A DNA stretch of 64,000 nt, taken from contig CAUJNA010002713.1 of NCBI GenBank assembly GCA_963377175.1, positions 186,001-250,000 of the forward strand, in the 5' to 3' direction. The DNA is from Effrenium voratum. Lineage: Eukaryota; Sar; Dinophyceae; Suessiales; Symbiodiniaceae. The first letter of the stretch is position 1. Every line of letters starts with the position of its first letter. Positions 38,057 to 51,901 of this stretch are shown one piece after another. A model generated the notes under the pieces. The model was not told where the DNA came from. It made no database searches and saw nothing but the letters and a program-made list of their open reading frames with translations. A program made the translations under genes and the position numbers.

Positions 38057-38512
38057 CAACTGGTCAACGACGCGCTCCCAACCGGCGCTCGCAACCGGCG
38101 CTCGCAACGCGCGCCTCGGGGCGACTTTGGCCAGGCGTCTTTGGAGCAGCTGCCGCGCGCCTCAAACCGAAAGTCCGGTGCCCAACCGCCTGGGATTTCC
38201 AGCTGGGTGAATTAGAAATGTGTTGCCGCCATTCAGAAGCAGCTCATTTTCCTTGTGCAAAAACGGCTGCCATTGTGCATGGTTAAATGTCTTTACATGA
38301 AGAAGATTGGTTCACAACCATATTTCACCAACCTGAAATAAGGTGGTTGGGCGGATACTCCCCCACATAAACCACCATTTGGGGTGAGCTCGCCAGACAT
38401 TGTCCTCCATTTGCTGTTAGGTCCCCTGAAAATAATGATAAAATATATGTCCAGTAGTGAAATCGATTCCCTTTATAATCAACAGGGAAAAATAGTCATA
38501 ACCAAATGGAAG

Positions 38513-38632
38513 CATGGGAAGAACGGAGAAACATGCGGGGGTCCCCCCCAGATTTCCCCTGATATCACTTGCCCAAAGGAGCCAGAAATACAAGGTGCTT
38601 ATTTTTTTGGGTTGTCACAAAAACGGGAACCC
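38513..38632 (+). repeat. Dispersed repeat, inverted partner of 37941-38056
   Basis: Contains GGAGAAACATGCGGGGG, CAGATTTCCCCTGA, TTGCCCAAAGGAGCCAGAAA and ends in CGGGAACCC, mirrored at 37941-38056. The two copies are about 460 bp apart. Confidence 0.7.
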
Positions 38633-39202
38633 TGCAGCCCGAAAGGGGATCCATGAAATGCTCTCCTCCACTTGGACGACAATAAACCATATGGGTTATT
38701 TCGATCCCAGCAACATATGGCGAGGAGGGCCCTGGTGAAAGACCGGCGTCGGGGACCTTGTGCCCTTCCATGATTGTGGGACACACACACACACACGCAC
38801 ACACACATATTCCAAAGCTCCGCATAGTTTCCCTTAAAAAATCACCCCTTCCAAAAAAACAGGAGATGTTTAAAGCCACCGACAAACAAAGATACAAAGC
38901 CAAAACCACACGCAAATACAAACACTTAAATGGGCGTCTCAAAATAGGGCACCCAAAATGGTTGCTTTGCTGTTTTCCTTGTGGATTCTCTGTGCAACCC
39001 CTCCTCAAAAGGGGGTACCCACAAAGAAGACTGTCATTCTGCCAAGCGGCTAGGATACAAAAGAATACCTTTGCCGCCATGGGGTCATCATCCGCCTGCT
39101 TGGGTGGCACGGCCGACCGACGCAAAGCAACTTTGCGGTCGGGTTGGATGGGCAATGATGGCAACTAGTTGGGTCCAAGTGAGACATTGGTTTTGTGTAT
39201 AT

Positions 39203-39536
<334 letters not shown>

Positions 39537-39539
39537 TAT

Positions 39540-42500
39540 GCGAGTCTGGCTGCACACTTCATACGGGAAGTGGACGGCTCTTGTCAGTTCAGGCACCCTA
39601 GACCAGTATATTTCCGTGCCTCGCACGTTTTGGTGGCTCACCTTAAGTGCCAATTTCATGCACGGCCACAGGAAAACTGCCTCGCTCGTCCACGTTTGCA
39701 AGGGCATGGCTGGAAGTCCGCGTGGACCAAGGCGGACTGGACGGCGACACAATTCGCTGGTAGAGAAATATGACTTCGCTGGGCTGTGCATTTTCTGATC
39801 CCCTTCTAAAAGTTTGAGTTTCGGTGGGATAATTGCGAAAACACCAACCCCCTAAACAAATAAAATATCCGGACTGAACGGCTGGGAGCCGCCAAGCACT
39901 CAGCCCGGATGAATCAACCTCCCCGCGCCGGGCTCCCGCCTGCGCTCGGACCGAACCGCGTCCGACTCCGCGGCTTCGAGCTCCAACTCGGCTTCGGATC
40001 CAGCCCGCTCCTGCGCAGCGAGGGGTTGAGAGGCTGAGGAGTCGGGATGGCTGAAGTCATGATAGAACTGCCCTCAGATTACCTGCTAAACGTTTTGCTT
40101 TTAGTGGCTTAACTGGAAACTACCGCTGAATCCGAAAAACCTGAGAAGCTAAAAAGCTGAAAACTTTTAGTGGCTGACTGGAAACCGCTGAATTCTAAAA
40201 ACCTAAAAAGCTAAGGGGATGGCTGTAGCAGTTGTTTGGCTCCTTGCACTACTGGGCCCATTGCAGTTGGGTGAAAGCACTGAATGGAGAGCATCTGATT
40301 GAAACCCCGGTTCTCATGTTAGCAAGGAATACCAGTTGAAAAACAAAGAATCCACACCATCTCCTGACTTGCAGTTGGGTGAGACTAGATGGCACATCAT
40401 CATCCTCTATGCTTGCGGAGGAGGAACGCGCCATGGGGTTATGGGTTGCTTTTGGGGAATGGCCCCAGTTGTATGAAGAACATCTTAGCATGATTCTGTT
40501 ACAGATGCAAGTGGGCCACGCTTGTGATCCGTTGTTCCGTTGGGTTGAAAAATGGATACTGCCGCCCACGTTTTAAGTAACATGCCTTGTTTCAGTGACT
40601 TCTTTCAGCTTGGAGGTAGTATCTTGCAGGTAACTTCAAACAAACCAAGTTTGTCAGTTTGTGTAATTGAAGCATTCAGGGGCTGAAGTGCCCCTGATGC
40701 ACTGCACCAAACACGCTGAACTATATATTCCCGGTGCGTATCCAGCAGAGGTATGGTTGTCCAAATTCGGTAACGCAAAGGGCACCTAATGGCGTTCACA
40801 AAAAACGTGCTACACTGGGTTGAGGGTAGATGGCAAAATTGAGCCATGCACCTTCGTTGAACTGTCAATCGTGAGCTGTGGCGGCTGCTGTGGCATCTGA
40901 AATGAACCTCCTACCCCCTTCCCCCACAAAGTAGCTGTCAAAATAGGGAACTCATTGTTTTGGTCTGCAGATTCTGTTATAATCCAAATGCTCAAGTCTC
41001 TTGGAAAAACATTTCAGTGATAGGTTCCCTTTAGCACCAACATGGGAAGATACATCATATCCTTAACCAAATGGAAGTTATGTAGATGGCTTTCCGACGA
41101 GCTTCCCTAAAGGGCACCGGGCCTCAAGAAGCTCGAGGCCCTCTGCAGCGAACTCCATCCAACGCACCGAAGAAACCCAATGGCTCGATTCCCCCCGTAA
41201 ATATGCGACAAACAATTTGGTTTCAGCCATGGACTCAAAGTGGTGCGCTTGACGAGGCACGGACCCCCCAGAGTCGGGGGCAAAGAACTCCTGCGGCGAG
41301 CGCCGCAGAGACTGCGCCAGGCGCCCGACGAAGGTATCCCGTCGTGGCATCTCGCGGTGACCTCGTAAAGCTCTTCTCTTCTGGATATCCAGGATTTATT
41401 GAAACGGGGATTCGATTTATCAAACTGCACCATTCCCCCTTTGCGGCTTGTCTGCAAGGGTTTTTTCCAGATATTAGAATACTAGACTGAAAGTAAACCC
41501 ATATTTGACTTGAAAGGAACCGGTCCCTTCCCCAAAATGGCCCAACCTTTCTTTAGCATTGGAGCCTTAATCCTAATCTGACATTCATAATTAATGGCAT
41601 AAGAATCACTCGGTTCGACTTTGGACAGCCGGCAAACACCAAGCATGCAAACTAACTGCACCCGTTGGAACCACGGCAATGGGAACCCCGGGTTCTCCGC
41701 AGACTCTCTGGCTGATTTTCGGAAAAATGGGGGTCCAAGTCCTTGGGATTCGGATTTGGAGGGAACATCCCACCGCTGGCCGGCCGAGTTCTGGGGTTAC
41801 ATGAGGTCTATTCCGGTAAAAACCGGGTGGGTTCCACCCAAAAACTGGGAAACTGCGGGACCAAACCGATGGGTCCATCATGCTTCAAAGACGGAAGGGC
41901 TCCCAAGACCGCAGGATACCTCTACTTGGCCCAAGAAGGAGGTAGAACCAAACGAAGCCAACCCAACCCTGTGACCATCTCCATGGCCTCACTCCCACTA
42001 TGCCATGGGCATCTGACAGGCGTAAGGGTAGGAAATGTATCTTGGTAACTTCCTGCTAGTGGGCAGGAGAGTATCTTCTCATAGGTTCCCCACCAAGTAC
42101 ATACTCATAACACGAACAAGTTGAAAAATCGGCAAACCACAGGCAAATATAGGCAGGCTTTAACGCGCGCCTGGCGCCCGCCAAACATGCCATGGGAGGG
42201 GATTTGGAGAACATTACACTCAACGGTTGGACAGCCCCATAACCGCTTCAGCATTGCAAAGGGAGCCCAACGTTATCGTTGGCTTTGCCTTTAAAAACCT
42301 CAAAAGGGGTAGCCTCAAAAAAAAACACTTCAATGGAATCCAGGGACTTGCCCTCCCTTGGGTTCCAGGTGAATATGCTGAGTGTTAGAACCCCCTTCCT
42401 TCACCAAAACTGCCTCAGCCATTGGCAATTGCAATGATTCAGAACCGTGGAATCAAACAAGCCGCACCTTGGCACCCGAGAGTCACTACCAGTCGCTACA

Positions 42501-42585
42501 CTGAACCAGCATATGGCATGGCTTCATGCCATCTGAAGCGAAAACATTATAAGAAGGCCTGATACACAGGAATAACAAAACAAAC
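39540..42585. other. Host sequence without a recognisable gene
   Basis: Unique sequence with short overlapping frames. At 40096-40220 a unit TTTTAGTGGCT...ACTGGAAAC...CCGCTGAATYC...AAAACCT...AAGCTAA is tandemly repeated about twice. A partial GTGGATGG-type short element is visible near 41150-41255 (CCATCCAACGCACC, CAAAGTGGTGCG). Confidence 0.4.
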
Positions 42586-42587
42586 AT

Positions 42588-42782
42588 ATCTATATGTATA
42601 TATCCATACCCATGTATCTATATTCTACATGAATGTGTGCACATCTATGTTTACATAAAAGTGTTATGTACATATATGAACCCATACCCATGCATCTATA
42701 TGAATGTGTATACATGTTATACGTGTATATATCACATATGATGTGTATATATATATATGTATGTGTCTCTCTCTCTCTCTGC
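42588..42782. repeat. Mixed TATA / ATGTGTATA / CT-rich simple repeats
   Basis: Interspersed ATATATG, ATGTGTATAC and a CT run (42766-42781) form a low-complexity tract of about 200 bases. Confidence 0.75.
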
Positions 42783-43295
42783 ACATATGTACAAACCACC
42801 ATGCGCCATGGATACATCCCCCACCCCTCCCCCAACGTCGAATCGACCTCGCCTCTTTGGGCTCTGAGGCTGCACCGTCCATTCGCTCCGCACGCGCAAG
42901 CCATGGCAAGGAAGGGCCTTAGCGACCTCCATGAAGGAAGCCGCGCGCACGCAAATGTAGTATGGTATGCATAGATGTGTTTATACATGCTCCTTTCTGG
43001 ACATATGTTCCTTTGTTTTCTTTTTCAGAGATGTAACATTCAGTTTCCTTTATATACAATACATGTAACATTTAATATGTACATATATACATATGTTTAC
43101 ATCTGTAATATCATACATGATGCGGGTATATTCAATTCCGCCAAACAATATCTAATCGGTTCGGTGATACATCCCTTTCGAGGCCCAATGCCTTTGCAAC
43201 AAGCCAGTCTCTGAGGGAGGCTGTCAACTTGAGGCCCCAAACTGAAGCACCACCAGGGTCGAATGATCCGTGCGATTTTTCCAGGAAGAAACAAA

Positions 43296-43430
43296 CTACT
43301 GTGGATGGAAAAAATCCTGCACCACCTAAGAAACCCAGGCATGATGTTCCCCTGTAAATGCCGAAAACAAACACGGGTTTCCCATGGCTTCAAAGTGGTG
43401 CGAAGTAGATTTCGCAACCATCCACAGTAG
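43296..43430. mobile_element. Short non-autonomous element, TACTGTGGATGG family
   Basis: A 135-bp unit with perfect inverted ends CTACTGTGGATGG and CCATCCACAGTAG. Internal family sequence includes CCTGCACCACCTAAGAAACC and TTCAAAGTGGTGCG. It has no coding capacity. Confidence 0.8.
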
Positions 43431-46400
43431 CGCTTGACTAGAGGGCTTCGACGGCTTTTTTGCCGCTGCACCAGTGCTCGAATCGCCACACTCGGAAATG
43501 GATTTCCATGTTGCCGCAAGGGCTTTGCCTCTGGGCACCCATACCCTCCCCCTGGCCAACGCGGAAGTCCCAGACCACTACTTTCCTTTTTAACGAGGTG
43601 TCTGGTGGCTCCATGTTCGCCAAAGGAACGGCAAACGCCTAGAGGGTGCAGCCCTTGAAGAGCGTCAGCACGTGAAACGCCTTTTTCCGTTTGAAGGTAA
43701 TCGCGAAAGGTGGTTGAAACACTCGTTGAGTGAATGTGTTGACGCAACAGACGGTTGGCCAAACCCTGTTTGTCAAACTGGTCGAGAGGCAACACCCTGC
43801 TCCCCGCTTTACGGGAAGAGTGCCGGCGAGTTGAAATCCGCGCCAGCTGCATGTCACTGAGGGCGGTCGGTCGCAGCGGCAGCAAGATTTGGTTCGATCA
43901 GGCGAATCCGTCAGGCGCGGTGCCGCAGCCAGCCTGCAAGACATTGGCGCGGAGTCGGAACCGCAAGAAGAGTTTGAGTCAAGCTGCGGGCACATGGCAA
44001 CGGGGATCCGTTCGTGTGTCCGGCCTCCAGCCTATGTGTTAAGAGCCCAAAACCCAGAAAAGGTAACATGAACCCGTTTTAAGGCCAAGCCTCTCCCGTC
44101 CACTTCCGTGGCATTGGAAAGGCTAGTTTGGACCCAGGCGCTGAAGAAGGACGAAGGAGTTTGAAAGTTTGGCCTGGTACAACAGTCGGGGAAGTTCACA
44201 CACTGACGTCCGTTGAGTTGTCAGAAACATCGGTTCCAGCTGCACATTTAGACCCAGTTGAGGTGAGTTCCCCGTTGGACTGGGTTCCCTGTTGGACGCT
44301 TTCATGATGTTGTTCTTGGCGAAATGTGGGAACCGGGCCCCTACCTGTTTTTTGGAATTCCGTCCCTACTTTGCCGTGGTCTAATCTGCGACACAAGGAT
44401 AGAAGATATCCAACCAATTTATGATTTTGAAGATGTAGAGGTGGGGGTTAGAGTTAGACAGGCCCTCATCATTTAGAAGAAAGCATTTTGCACTGTGTAG
44501 CCGGAAAGGGGGGGGAGACCTTGGAGCAACTTTCCAGCCCGCCCTCGGAACCATCAAAAACCGCAGGAAAAAGTAGTGTTTTCGGGAGGCCCCCGAAACA
44601 ACTCAACAAATCTCGAAGAAACTCAACCCAAACAGCCACCAATTACAGTACAAACGAAGACCTGTAGTAGTGGGTCCACCACTTGGCAAGAACCATGAGC
44701 AAAGCCTTGTGCTCGCTCCTCAGCCCCTCATTGCATGACCGTCCAACATTTCTCAGACCTGGGAAAAGGCCACTCCATTGCTCCTGCCGGTTTTTGCACA
44801 GCCCTGTTATATATAGCACAGCCCTGCCTGTTTTTGCACAGGGGCCGGCATGCTTGGAGCCAGCGCTCGCAAACAAACAAACGCAGCGTTCACAGACCAA
44901 CCGGAGAAAAGTCGCGCAAACGTGCTTCCCAAAACCTTTTTGCAACGCGAACCTTGGTCCTTGACGGGACATGAAAAAAGGCTCACATCATAAAGCAGAA
45001 AGTCAACGGCGAATATCTTCTATGTTTCGACCACTAGCATTAACTAGCCATCACAGGCAAAATAAATCGTTGTGGAATCTTTAAGGGCAGGTAGGTATCA
45101 GGGGCGAGGGACAATTCCGTGCCCGCTTCAGGTTTTCGGGAACCCGAAAAATTTCCGGCATTCCTGAAGGAGCCTTCGGGAGCCTGCGGGACCCCTTGGA
45201 CCAACCTATTCCCAGGGAAAGTTCTTATCCAGTGACAGGGGCCTTTTCAGGGCAGGGGCTTCTCTGCAACCAAGGCGCCCGTGTAGAGCGGCGCAGTCCC
45301 TCGACCATCGCTCGGACCAAAAACCTGAGCCAATGAGTTTGGAGCTGAGGAATGGGAGCCCCGTTGGGAACAGCGTTTTAATGCGAACCCTTCCACTTTT
45401 GTGGGGAGGAGAACCCTCTTTCCAATTGGACAGAGCTGTTCGTCTGGGGCCAACATTAGTGGTCCAATGGAAGGAGGTGCTGGCCTAAAAATGAGAATGA
45501 TGTTGGTGGGATACTTCAAAGTGAAACTTTGTCATGAATGTGGGAGGGTGCTAACAGTAATTATTTTGCCCCTTGTGTAAATGGCTGGGGAAAAACCCAC
45601 ACCCCCTCTGGAATGCCACAATGCTTGAGGGTTGGCTTCACGATGTCCAGTCAGACTGGCTTAAAAGGGTCTAACATATTACACATATCATGATCTTTCG
45701 ATCATGGCTGACTTTGGGTTTAAAGTACCATGCAGTTTGATTACTCCTTTCATGTTAGAGGGCTGATCCCCTTGCACATCGTCGTGGATTTCTGGCAAAG
45801 CGATGGATTGCACTAATTGTGAATTGAGAGGCTAAACGACATAAAACTGGAGTCAACTGGATGCAAAGCTGCTCACTTTGTCTTCTACCCTCTACTCTCC
45901 TACCAATTGGCATGAAACCCCGTGAAATATGGGTGTGTCTTTCTTTGAGGGAAGCTTTTTGGGCAAGGGCCAAAAGGAACAGAACCGAAGCCATTTTGAT
46001 GGGTACCCGTGCAGAAGAGGCGAAGGCTGCATAGCATCTCATCCCTAAAACGTACATTTCAAGGGGGGCCCACAAAAGTGCAGGATTTGAACATGCGAAT
46101 GGAGCCTTTTGGCAGGATGATGCGTGCAGAAGAAGCTCTCCTTTTTTGCATGACCCCCTTGTACTGCTGGGGAGTGTAGTGACCGGGGTTCAATCGCCCA
46201 ACAAACCTGCCATCTATATTAAGCTAACCAGACCTTAAAGGGACACCTGGCTGGAGGAGTGAACCGCCCACCCCTCTGCGGCCCCCAGCCTGAGCTCGGA
46301 AGCCATTACGCCACGCCGGCGCTCCCGAGTTATGTGGTTTGGCCAGCACCTCGATTGGCCAAAGGATGGTGGACAAGCCCTGCCTCAAGCCAAGCACCGC

Positions 46401-46620
46401 CATGCTGTTCTAGCGAAAATTCACTCTTTGGCTTGTGCGCGTCGCCTGATCTCCACACTTTTATACGCCAATTCACATCCGCCCAACAATCATGAAAAAT
46501 GACAGGAAGGTAGTGAGAGAGTTTTGGGAAAGATCCGCTTCCATCATGGATAGAAAGAGTTCTGTTTCTCCAGCGCGCATGGGGACTGACATCAGTTGCA
46601 CCGCTTCCGCTTCTTGGACA
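43431..46620. other. Host sequence without a recognisable gene
   Basis: The minus-strand frame 43097-43885 (262 codons) overlaps equally open frames on the other strand and spans the short inverted element, so I do not accept it as a gene. No RNA gene was recognised. Confidence 0.4.
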
Positions 46621-46936
46621 TACCTGGGTCTTCCAACATGTGCAAAATTATTGCTGTTTTGTCAAAAACTATGTTTTTTGACCCAACGGCGATTATTTTC
46701 GCCTGCCGGCAGTTTTCAGTGTTTGCACACTCTAGCATCAATCAAAATTGCAAAACGGCTTAATTTGCCGTCAAAACGGCGTAATTTGCCGGCGAAACGG
46801 CGTTTTTTTTTGCCTGGTTCCGAGCTGGACTCACGGCGAGCGCTTTTTCTCCGAAAGAGCGTTTTTTTCAGCAACCGGCAAAATTATTGCTGTTTTGGGA
46901 AACGGCGTTAATTTTACATGTTGGAAGGTCCAGGTA
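46621..46936. mobile_element. TA-flanked inverted-repeat element (Tc1/mariner-like, non-autonomous)
   Basis: The left end TACCTGGGTCTTCCAACATGT mirrors the right end, whose complement reads TACCTGGACCTTCCAACATGT. The ends therefore fit a TA target duplication with 19-base inverted repeats beginning CCTGG. The 316-bp body has repeated AAACGGC/GCCGTTT units (46682-46915) that can pair in several ways. No transposase is encoded. Confidence 0.75.
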
Positions 46937-47332
46937 TGAGTCATGTGCAAAACTCCTCACATGGCCTACCGTCATGGTTTGCCTAATCGAAATCATGATA
47001 ATGGTCATTCAGGATCCTCACTACCTGGTCACCCCAAGTCAACAGGTCTCTTGACCATGTCACATACGTGGCTAGAAGCTGCTGAAGCTAGAATTTGTTC
47101 AAAGCCTCGCTTGGTACTGGCAAACCCTAGCTGGCTTTGAACACTCCCCCAAATCGCCAAAATCAGGGCATAAGACTACACGCGCTAGCAAAGCCGGAAA
47201 GAACGTTGAACACCGGTGGCATTTGAAAACGTTCAATCAAGCGGGCAACACGCCCACACCCGCACACTCTCCCGCCCACACCCACACACTCACACACCCA
47301 TGTGCCAACATCCCGAAACCAACCACACACGC

Positions 47333-47640
<308 letters not shown>

Positions 47641-48791
47641 GTGGTTATTCCACCGGTTGGTTTTTCTTGGTTTCTGTTTCAGTGATCCGACTTCGGTAGA
47701 TACATAGATTGGAGCAAACAGGGGCAACATGCCCTCTCTCTCACAAACAAACCAACTGTGAGAGGGTACCTGGAAGATAACTTTCTTGGCAGCGGGGACT
47801 TGTCTGGATTCTATGTAAAGCCTCTGAAAAATCACGCCATTCTGGGCTGCTCCAAACAACATATTTACATTCTAGTTCTGGTAATTTTCGTCGGGCGTAC
47901 CCCCAGGAACAAATAGACACCTCTTTGGCTAAACTTGCCGGTTCTCAGCAGGGAACAAGGGAATGGAGCTCTATATGCCCGTAAAAACTCCCCCTTAAGT
48001 GCATCCCTTTCCGGTTCATTCCCAACACCCTTGGTGCCTTCCCAAATGTAGACCCCGGAATTTTCTAAACCGGTTCTCACCCGCTTTGCGGGGTCTGAAT
48101 CCCCACCAAAAAATTAAACACCCGATCAAAAATTCAACCAGAACCTTGTGAATCTGAACCCGGCAGGGCGCAGTGGATCTCCCCTTCAAGAGTTGATCCA
48201 TGTACTGGTGGTTTCGACTAAAACTGTCACTTTCTTGGATTCCAAGAAGGGAAGTGGCTCGTATATAAACCCTGCCTGAATCTGGGGGGTTCCCAGTGCT
48301 GCGAAAAAGGCCTGCCTGAATCCTCCCAAAATGGTCCCGGAGCGTGTGGGAGGCCTATGCCGTTTTGTGGCCCATCGCCGAGCTGCTGGCAGCGTCGGCA
48401 AGTTGCCGGCAAATAGGAATAGCACCGGCACGACCTTGGCGAGTTTAGGTCGGGCGGCTTTATCCCAGAAACCGGGATTGGGGATTCTAAGTAGCCTCCC
48501 GCCGAACATGGAACCTACCAGAGGCCCTTTGACAGGAACATGGTCCAAGCCAGGACTCCCTTTGAGGTTTCATGTTTTTGGATGGGAGGGCAATCAATGG
48601 GTCGTTCATCGCGTGTTGATAACCGCAAGTAGTCTCGACGGAACAAGCCTCACCATGATGAGCCAAGGACAAGCCCCTAACAAAACGTCATGATTCTCAG
48701 CGACTGGTTTGTTGGATGGTTACAAAAAGGACGAATACCCATTTTGGGTGGCCGGCCCCTCGCCCCCACCCTGAAAAACACAAGACAACAC

Positions 48792-48912
48792 CTAGGTCCT
48801 CCAGTAGAGAGGTTAGAATAAGGGTACCATTGTTTTTATGCTTTATCTATTTTAGTAGGGGAACCCTCCCAACCAAATAAGGGGCGAGAAAGGGCACCAC
48901 TGGGGGACCTAG
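48792..48912. mobile_element. Short element, CTAGGTCC family, copy 1
   Basis: Inverted ends CTAGGTCCTCCAG and CTGGGGGACCTAG, 121 bp. The interior contains GAGAGGTTAGAATAAGGGTA, a TTTTAGTAGGGG segment and GAGAAAGGGCAC, shared by all copies. Confidence 0.8.
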
Positions 48913-49260
48913 TCTAGCACACCCAGTTTGTTTTTGTCGCCCCCTCTCAACCAGGAAACCCCCCCCCCACCCCAAAAAGAACACAAATACTCTCAGGTGA
49001 TATCCCCAACAGCATATGGTGCTCTTTTAATGCCCCTGGTGGAACCCTGGAACCTTACCTCAGGGCCGCCCCGGACCACCCGGAGCCTTTTCTGAAATGA
49101 GACCCCAAAGCTTTCAGCTGTTGGGGCAAAAACAAAGACAAGAACAAACAAAACACCCAAAAGGGATGATTGGAGCGCAACTGGGGGAGGACAAGGGCTG
49201 GCTGCCAAAAAAATGGCCTAACAGAACCCAACAAAGACACACAAAAAAGACCCCCCCCCA

Positions 49261-49411
49261 AAAACAAAAAACAAACAAACAAACAAACAAACAAACAAAC
49301 AAACAAACAAAAAACAAACAAACAAACAAACAAACAAACAAACAATCAATCAAACAAACAAACAAACAAACAAACAAACAAACAAACAAACAAACAACAA
49401 CAACAACAACC

Positions 49412-49508
<97 letters not shown>
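49261..49508. repeat. Compound AAAC / AAC / CGA / CAA microsatellite
   Basis: A stretch of CAAA units (to about 49397) passes into CAA, then about 22 CGA units (49413-49479), then CAA again. The blocks are nearly pure with sharp borders. Confidence 0.95.
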
Positions 49509-49722
49509 AAAGAAACAAGCTTGATCCCAAGAACCGTGAAGTCATCCATTGAGGCATGGATCCTAAGCCTTGGGCCTGGGAAGGAGTCACTGGCTCAAAA
49601 CCCAACTCGGTTAGCCCCCAGTGAACCTCCGATTCGATCCAACCGCTAAAATAGGAAGCCTAAAATGGGGCGGTGACTTCAATCCCGAAATGGGATCCCA
49701 AAACGGTTTTGACAACCACAGC

Positions 49723-49866
49723 CATGAGTCACTTGCTCAAAACCGATCGGTACCAAAAATGGTCGATCAGAACCATGCTTCAAGAATTAAGGCGGATCTC
49801 CGCAACGATTTCCGGAGACTGGCCCTAACCTTCATCTACCCGACTCGGTTTTGAGCAAGCTCACAT
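49723..49866. mobile_element. Short element, TGAGTCAC family, copy 1
   Basis: Inverted ends CATGAGTCACTTGCTCAAAA and TTTTGAGCAAGCTCACATG, 144 bp. The interior GGTACCAAAAATGGT, AAGAATTAAGGCGG and ACCTTCATCTACCCG is shared with 51777-51901. Confidence 0.75.
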
Positions 49867-51113
49867 GACAAAGCCGCCCCAAGCCACCGCGCCAAACTCG
49901 TCCAAGGCGCCAACGCCGCCCTCAGGCCAGAGGATCGCGCGCAGGCCACCCTGCTCGGGCTGGATGAGGCTCCATACCTCGCAGGGCGCGGAGTAGGTGT
50001 CCTTTAGGGGGAAATAGATGGCCCTGGTAGATAAGTAAACCACCAGGTAAACCGGGGCCATCGCTTTTACTAGCAAAACAGCCAAAAAGGACACCTATGG
50101 TGGAGTACCCAAGTTTCATGGTCCGGGAAGGGAGCCCAAACTAGCTCTTAAGCCCTTGAAGCCTGATTTCGATTTATTTCGGCTACCTCCCCATCTCTCC
50201 CTTCCCAAAGCCCATGAAGGTGCAAACGCAATCGGAAATGAATTTTAACGGAGGACCCTTTGTGTTTGAACCTGGGTCCCGCCTAGCTGCAGAATCCCTC
50301 CAGAATCCGTTAAACGCCAGGAGGGTATGCAGTTCCCGAAATGGTGTGCCCACCCACCACTTCTAAAGTGGCCCAAACAGAGTCACAGCCAAACATCCCC
50401 GGAGGGAGCGTCCAGCCCAGTCTGAGAGGCAAACGCAGAATGGGCAGCATGGACTCCTGGAAGCTTTGTTGGAGTCGCCTGAAACATGAAACCCAAAGTG
50501 CAAGTGAATACATGAGCCCAAACACCAGTTGGGATGGATGAAAGCCTAGCTTTTTGGAGAAACCAGCGACGGTCCCAACTGGACGATGCGGGGGGGGGGG
50601 GGGGTGAAAGCCCACAGGAAGAAGCCTTCAAGGGAAGTCTAAGTGGAGACATCACGTTGACCCCATATGAATTTCAACCCCGGTTTATTAATAGGGGGGT
50701 GGGGGAAAGCCCCTCCGAAAGTGGTTTGATTCCCCCACATTTCACAAAGAACAGCACCCCCCCATTTCATTTGCTGGCGTTCATTAATATGGGACCAACA
50801 TTAGAAAATGAAGCCCAGAAAAAGATGACTCTTCATAAGATTCTTCCATTTGGCTAAGACCCCCGGAAAAAAATAATATATATGTCTAGTAGTGATAAAT
50901 CCCTCTTAAAACCAGCCAGGGAAAATACAAAAAGAAACCGCTCTTAAGCACATAGAAGGATTGCTTTCAGGCGTTGATTTGGACCCGGAGGAAGCGGGGC
51001 GTTCTCCGCCGAAGTGCCCGCTGGTGGAGCTCGCGTCGTCCTGGCGATCCGAGCTGGGCTCGCGAGCTCGTCCTGACCCCGGGCCTGCGGCTCTCCCCCA
51101 CAGGAAAGCCTGC
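49867..51113. other. Host sequence without a recognisable gene
   Basis: Short overlapping frames only. A 16-17 base G run lies near 50590-50606. Confidence 0.4.
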
Positions 51114-51240
51114 CTAGGTCCTCCAGTAGAGAGGTTCGAAGAAGTTGGCACCCGATATTTTTCCCTGTAGTCGATTTTAGTAGGAACCCAAAACACCAAA
51201 AAGTTGGGTGAGAAGGGGCACCAATTGCTGGGGGACCTAG
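51114..51240. mobile_element. Short element, CTAGGTCC family, copy 2
   Basis: Begins CTAGGTCCTCCAGTAGAGAG and ends GCTGGGGGACCTAG, 127 bp, with a diverged middle (GGTTCGAAGAAG). Confidence 0.8.
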
Positions 51241-51776
51241 CTGCCATCCAAGGAGTCCACTCAAAATACGTTGCCCCAAGCAAACGGACCTTTGAGCTGT
51301 GGCCCACTTCTCCCCGTGTGGAAACGGAGGTTTTTTCCGTGCCCCAACTCGTTCGGTTCCCCGTTTGGTTTCCGTTTCGCTGTAATTTCCCTCAGCTAAG
51401 CAACCTTCGAGGGCGAAGAAGCTCAGCGGACATGCGGTAAAAAAATCGCCGCCCGTTTCTTGCGATCGGCTTTTTGTGATAGGCAGAAAAAGAGACATGG
51501 AATGACCCCCCGAAAGAACCAACTGGTGGTTCTCCTTTTCTTTTTCTTCCGGAAATCCAAAAAATCGGTTTTCATTCACGCATCCCTACTTATCGCACCG
51601 ATCGCAAGTTTTTGGTGTTTGGTTTTCAAGAGCAACCCTTCCCCAGAGAAAAGGACACTTGTGCCTGTCAGGGTTCCTCTTTTTGACTACCCCCAAAATG
51701 ACTTAAACCCAGGGATGGGTCATGTACCGCACAAAGGGGACCCCTGGGTTTAAGTCTATTTGCAGGTGAGTCACAA

Positions 51777-51901
51777 TCAAAACCTGGTACAAAAATGGTG
51801 AACCCAGAACCATGTAAAGAATTAGAAAGGCGGCTGCAACTACTTCTGGCTGGGACTGCCCTTTACTAACCTTCATCTACCCGGGCTTTGATTGTGGCTC
51901 A
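51777..51901. mobile_element. Short element, TGAGTCAC family, copy 2
   Basis: Ends TGAGTCACAATCAAAACC and GGGCTTTGATTGTGGCTCA are mutually inverted. The interior matches copy 1, but the ends differ from copy 1 in the same way on both arms. Confidence 0.7.

Noticed and set aside
43097..43885. 262-codon minus-strand frame
   Set aside because: Spans a short inverted-repeat element, overlaps equally open plus-strand frames and has no recognisable domain.
49097..49649. Frames with poly-Gln/Lys/Thr or poly-Val
   Set aside because: Artefact of the AAAC/CGA/CAA repeat.
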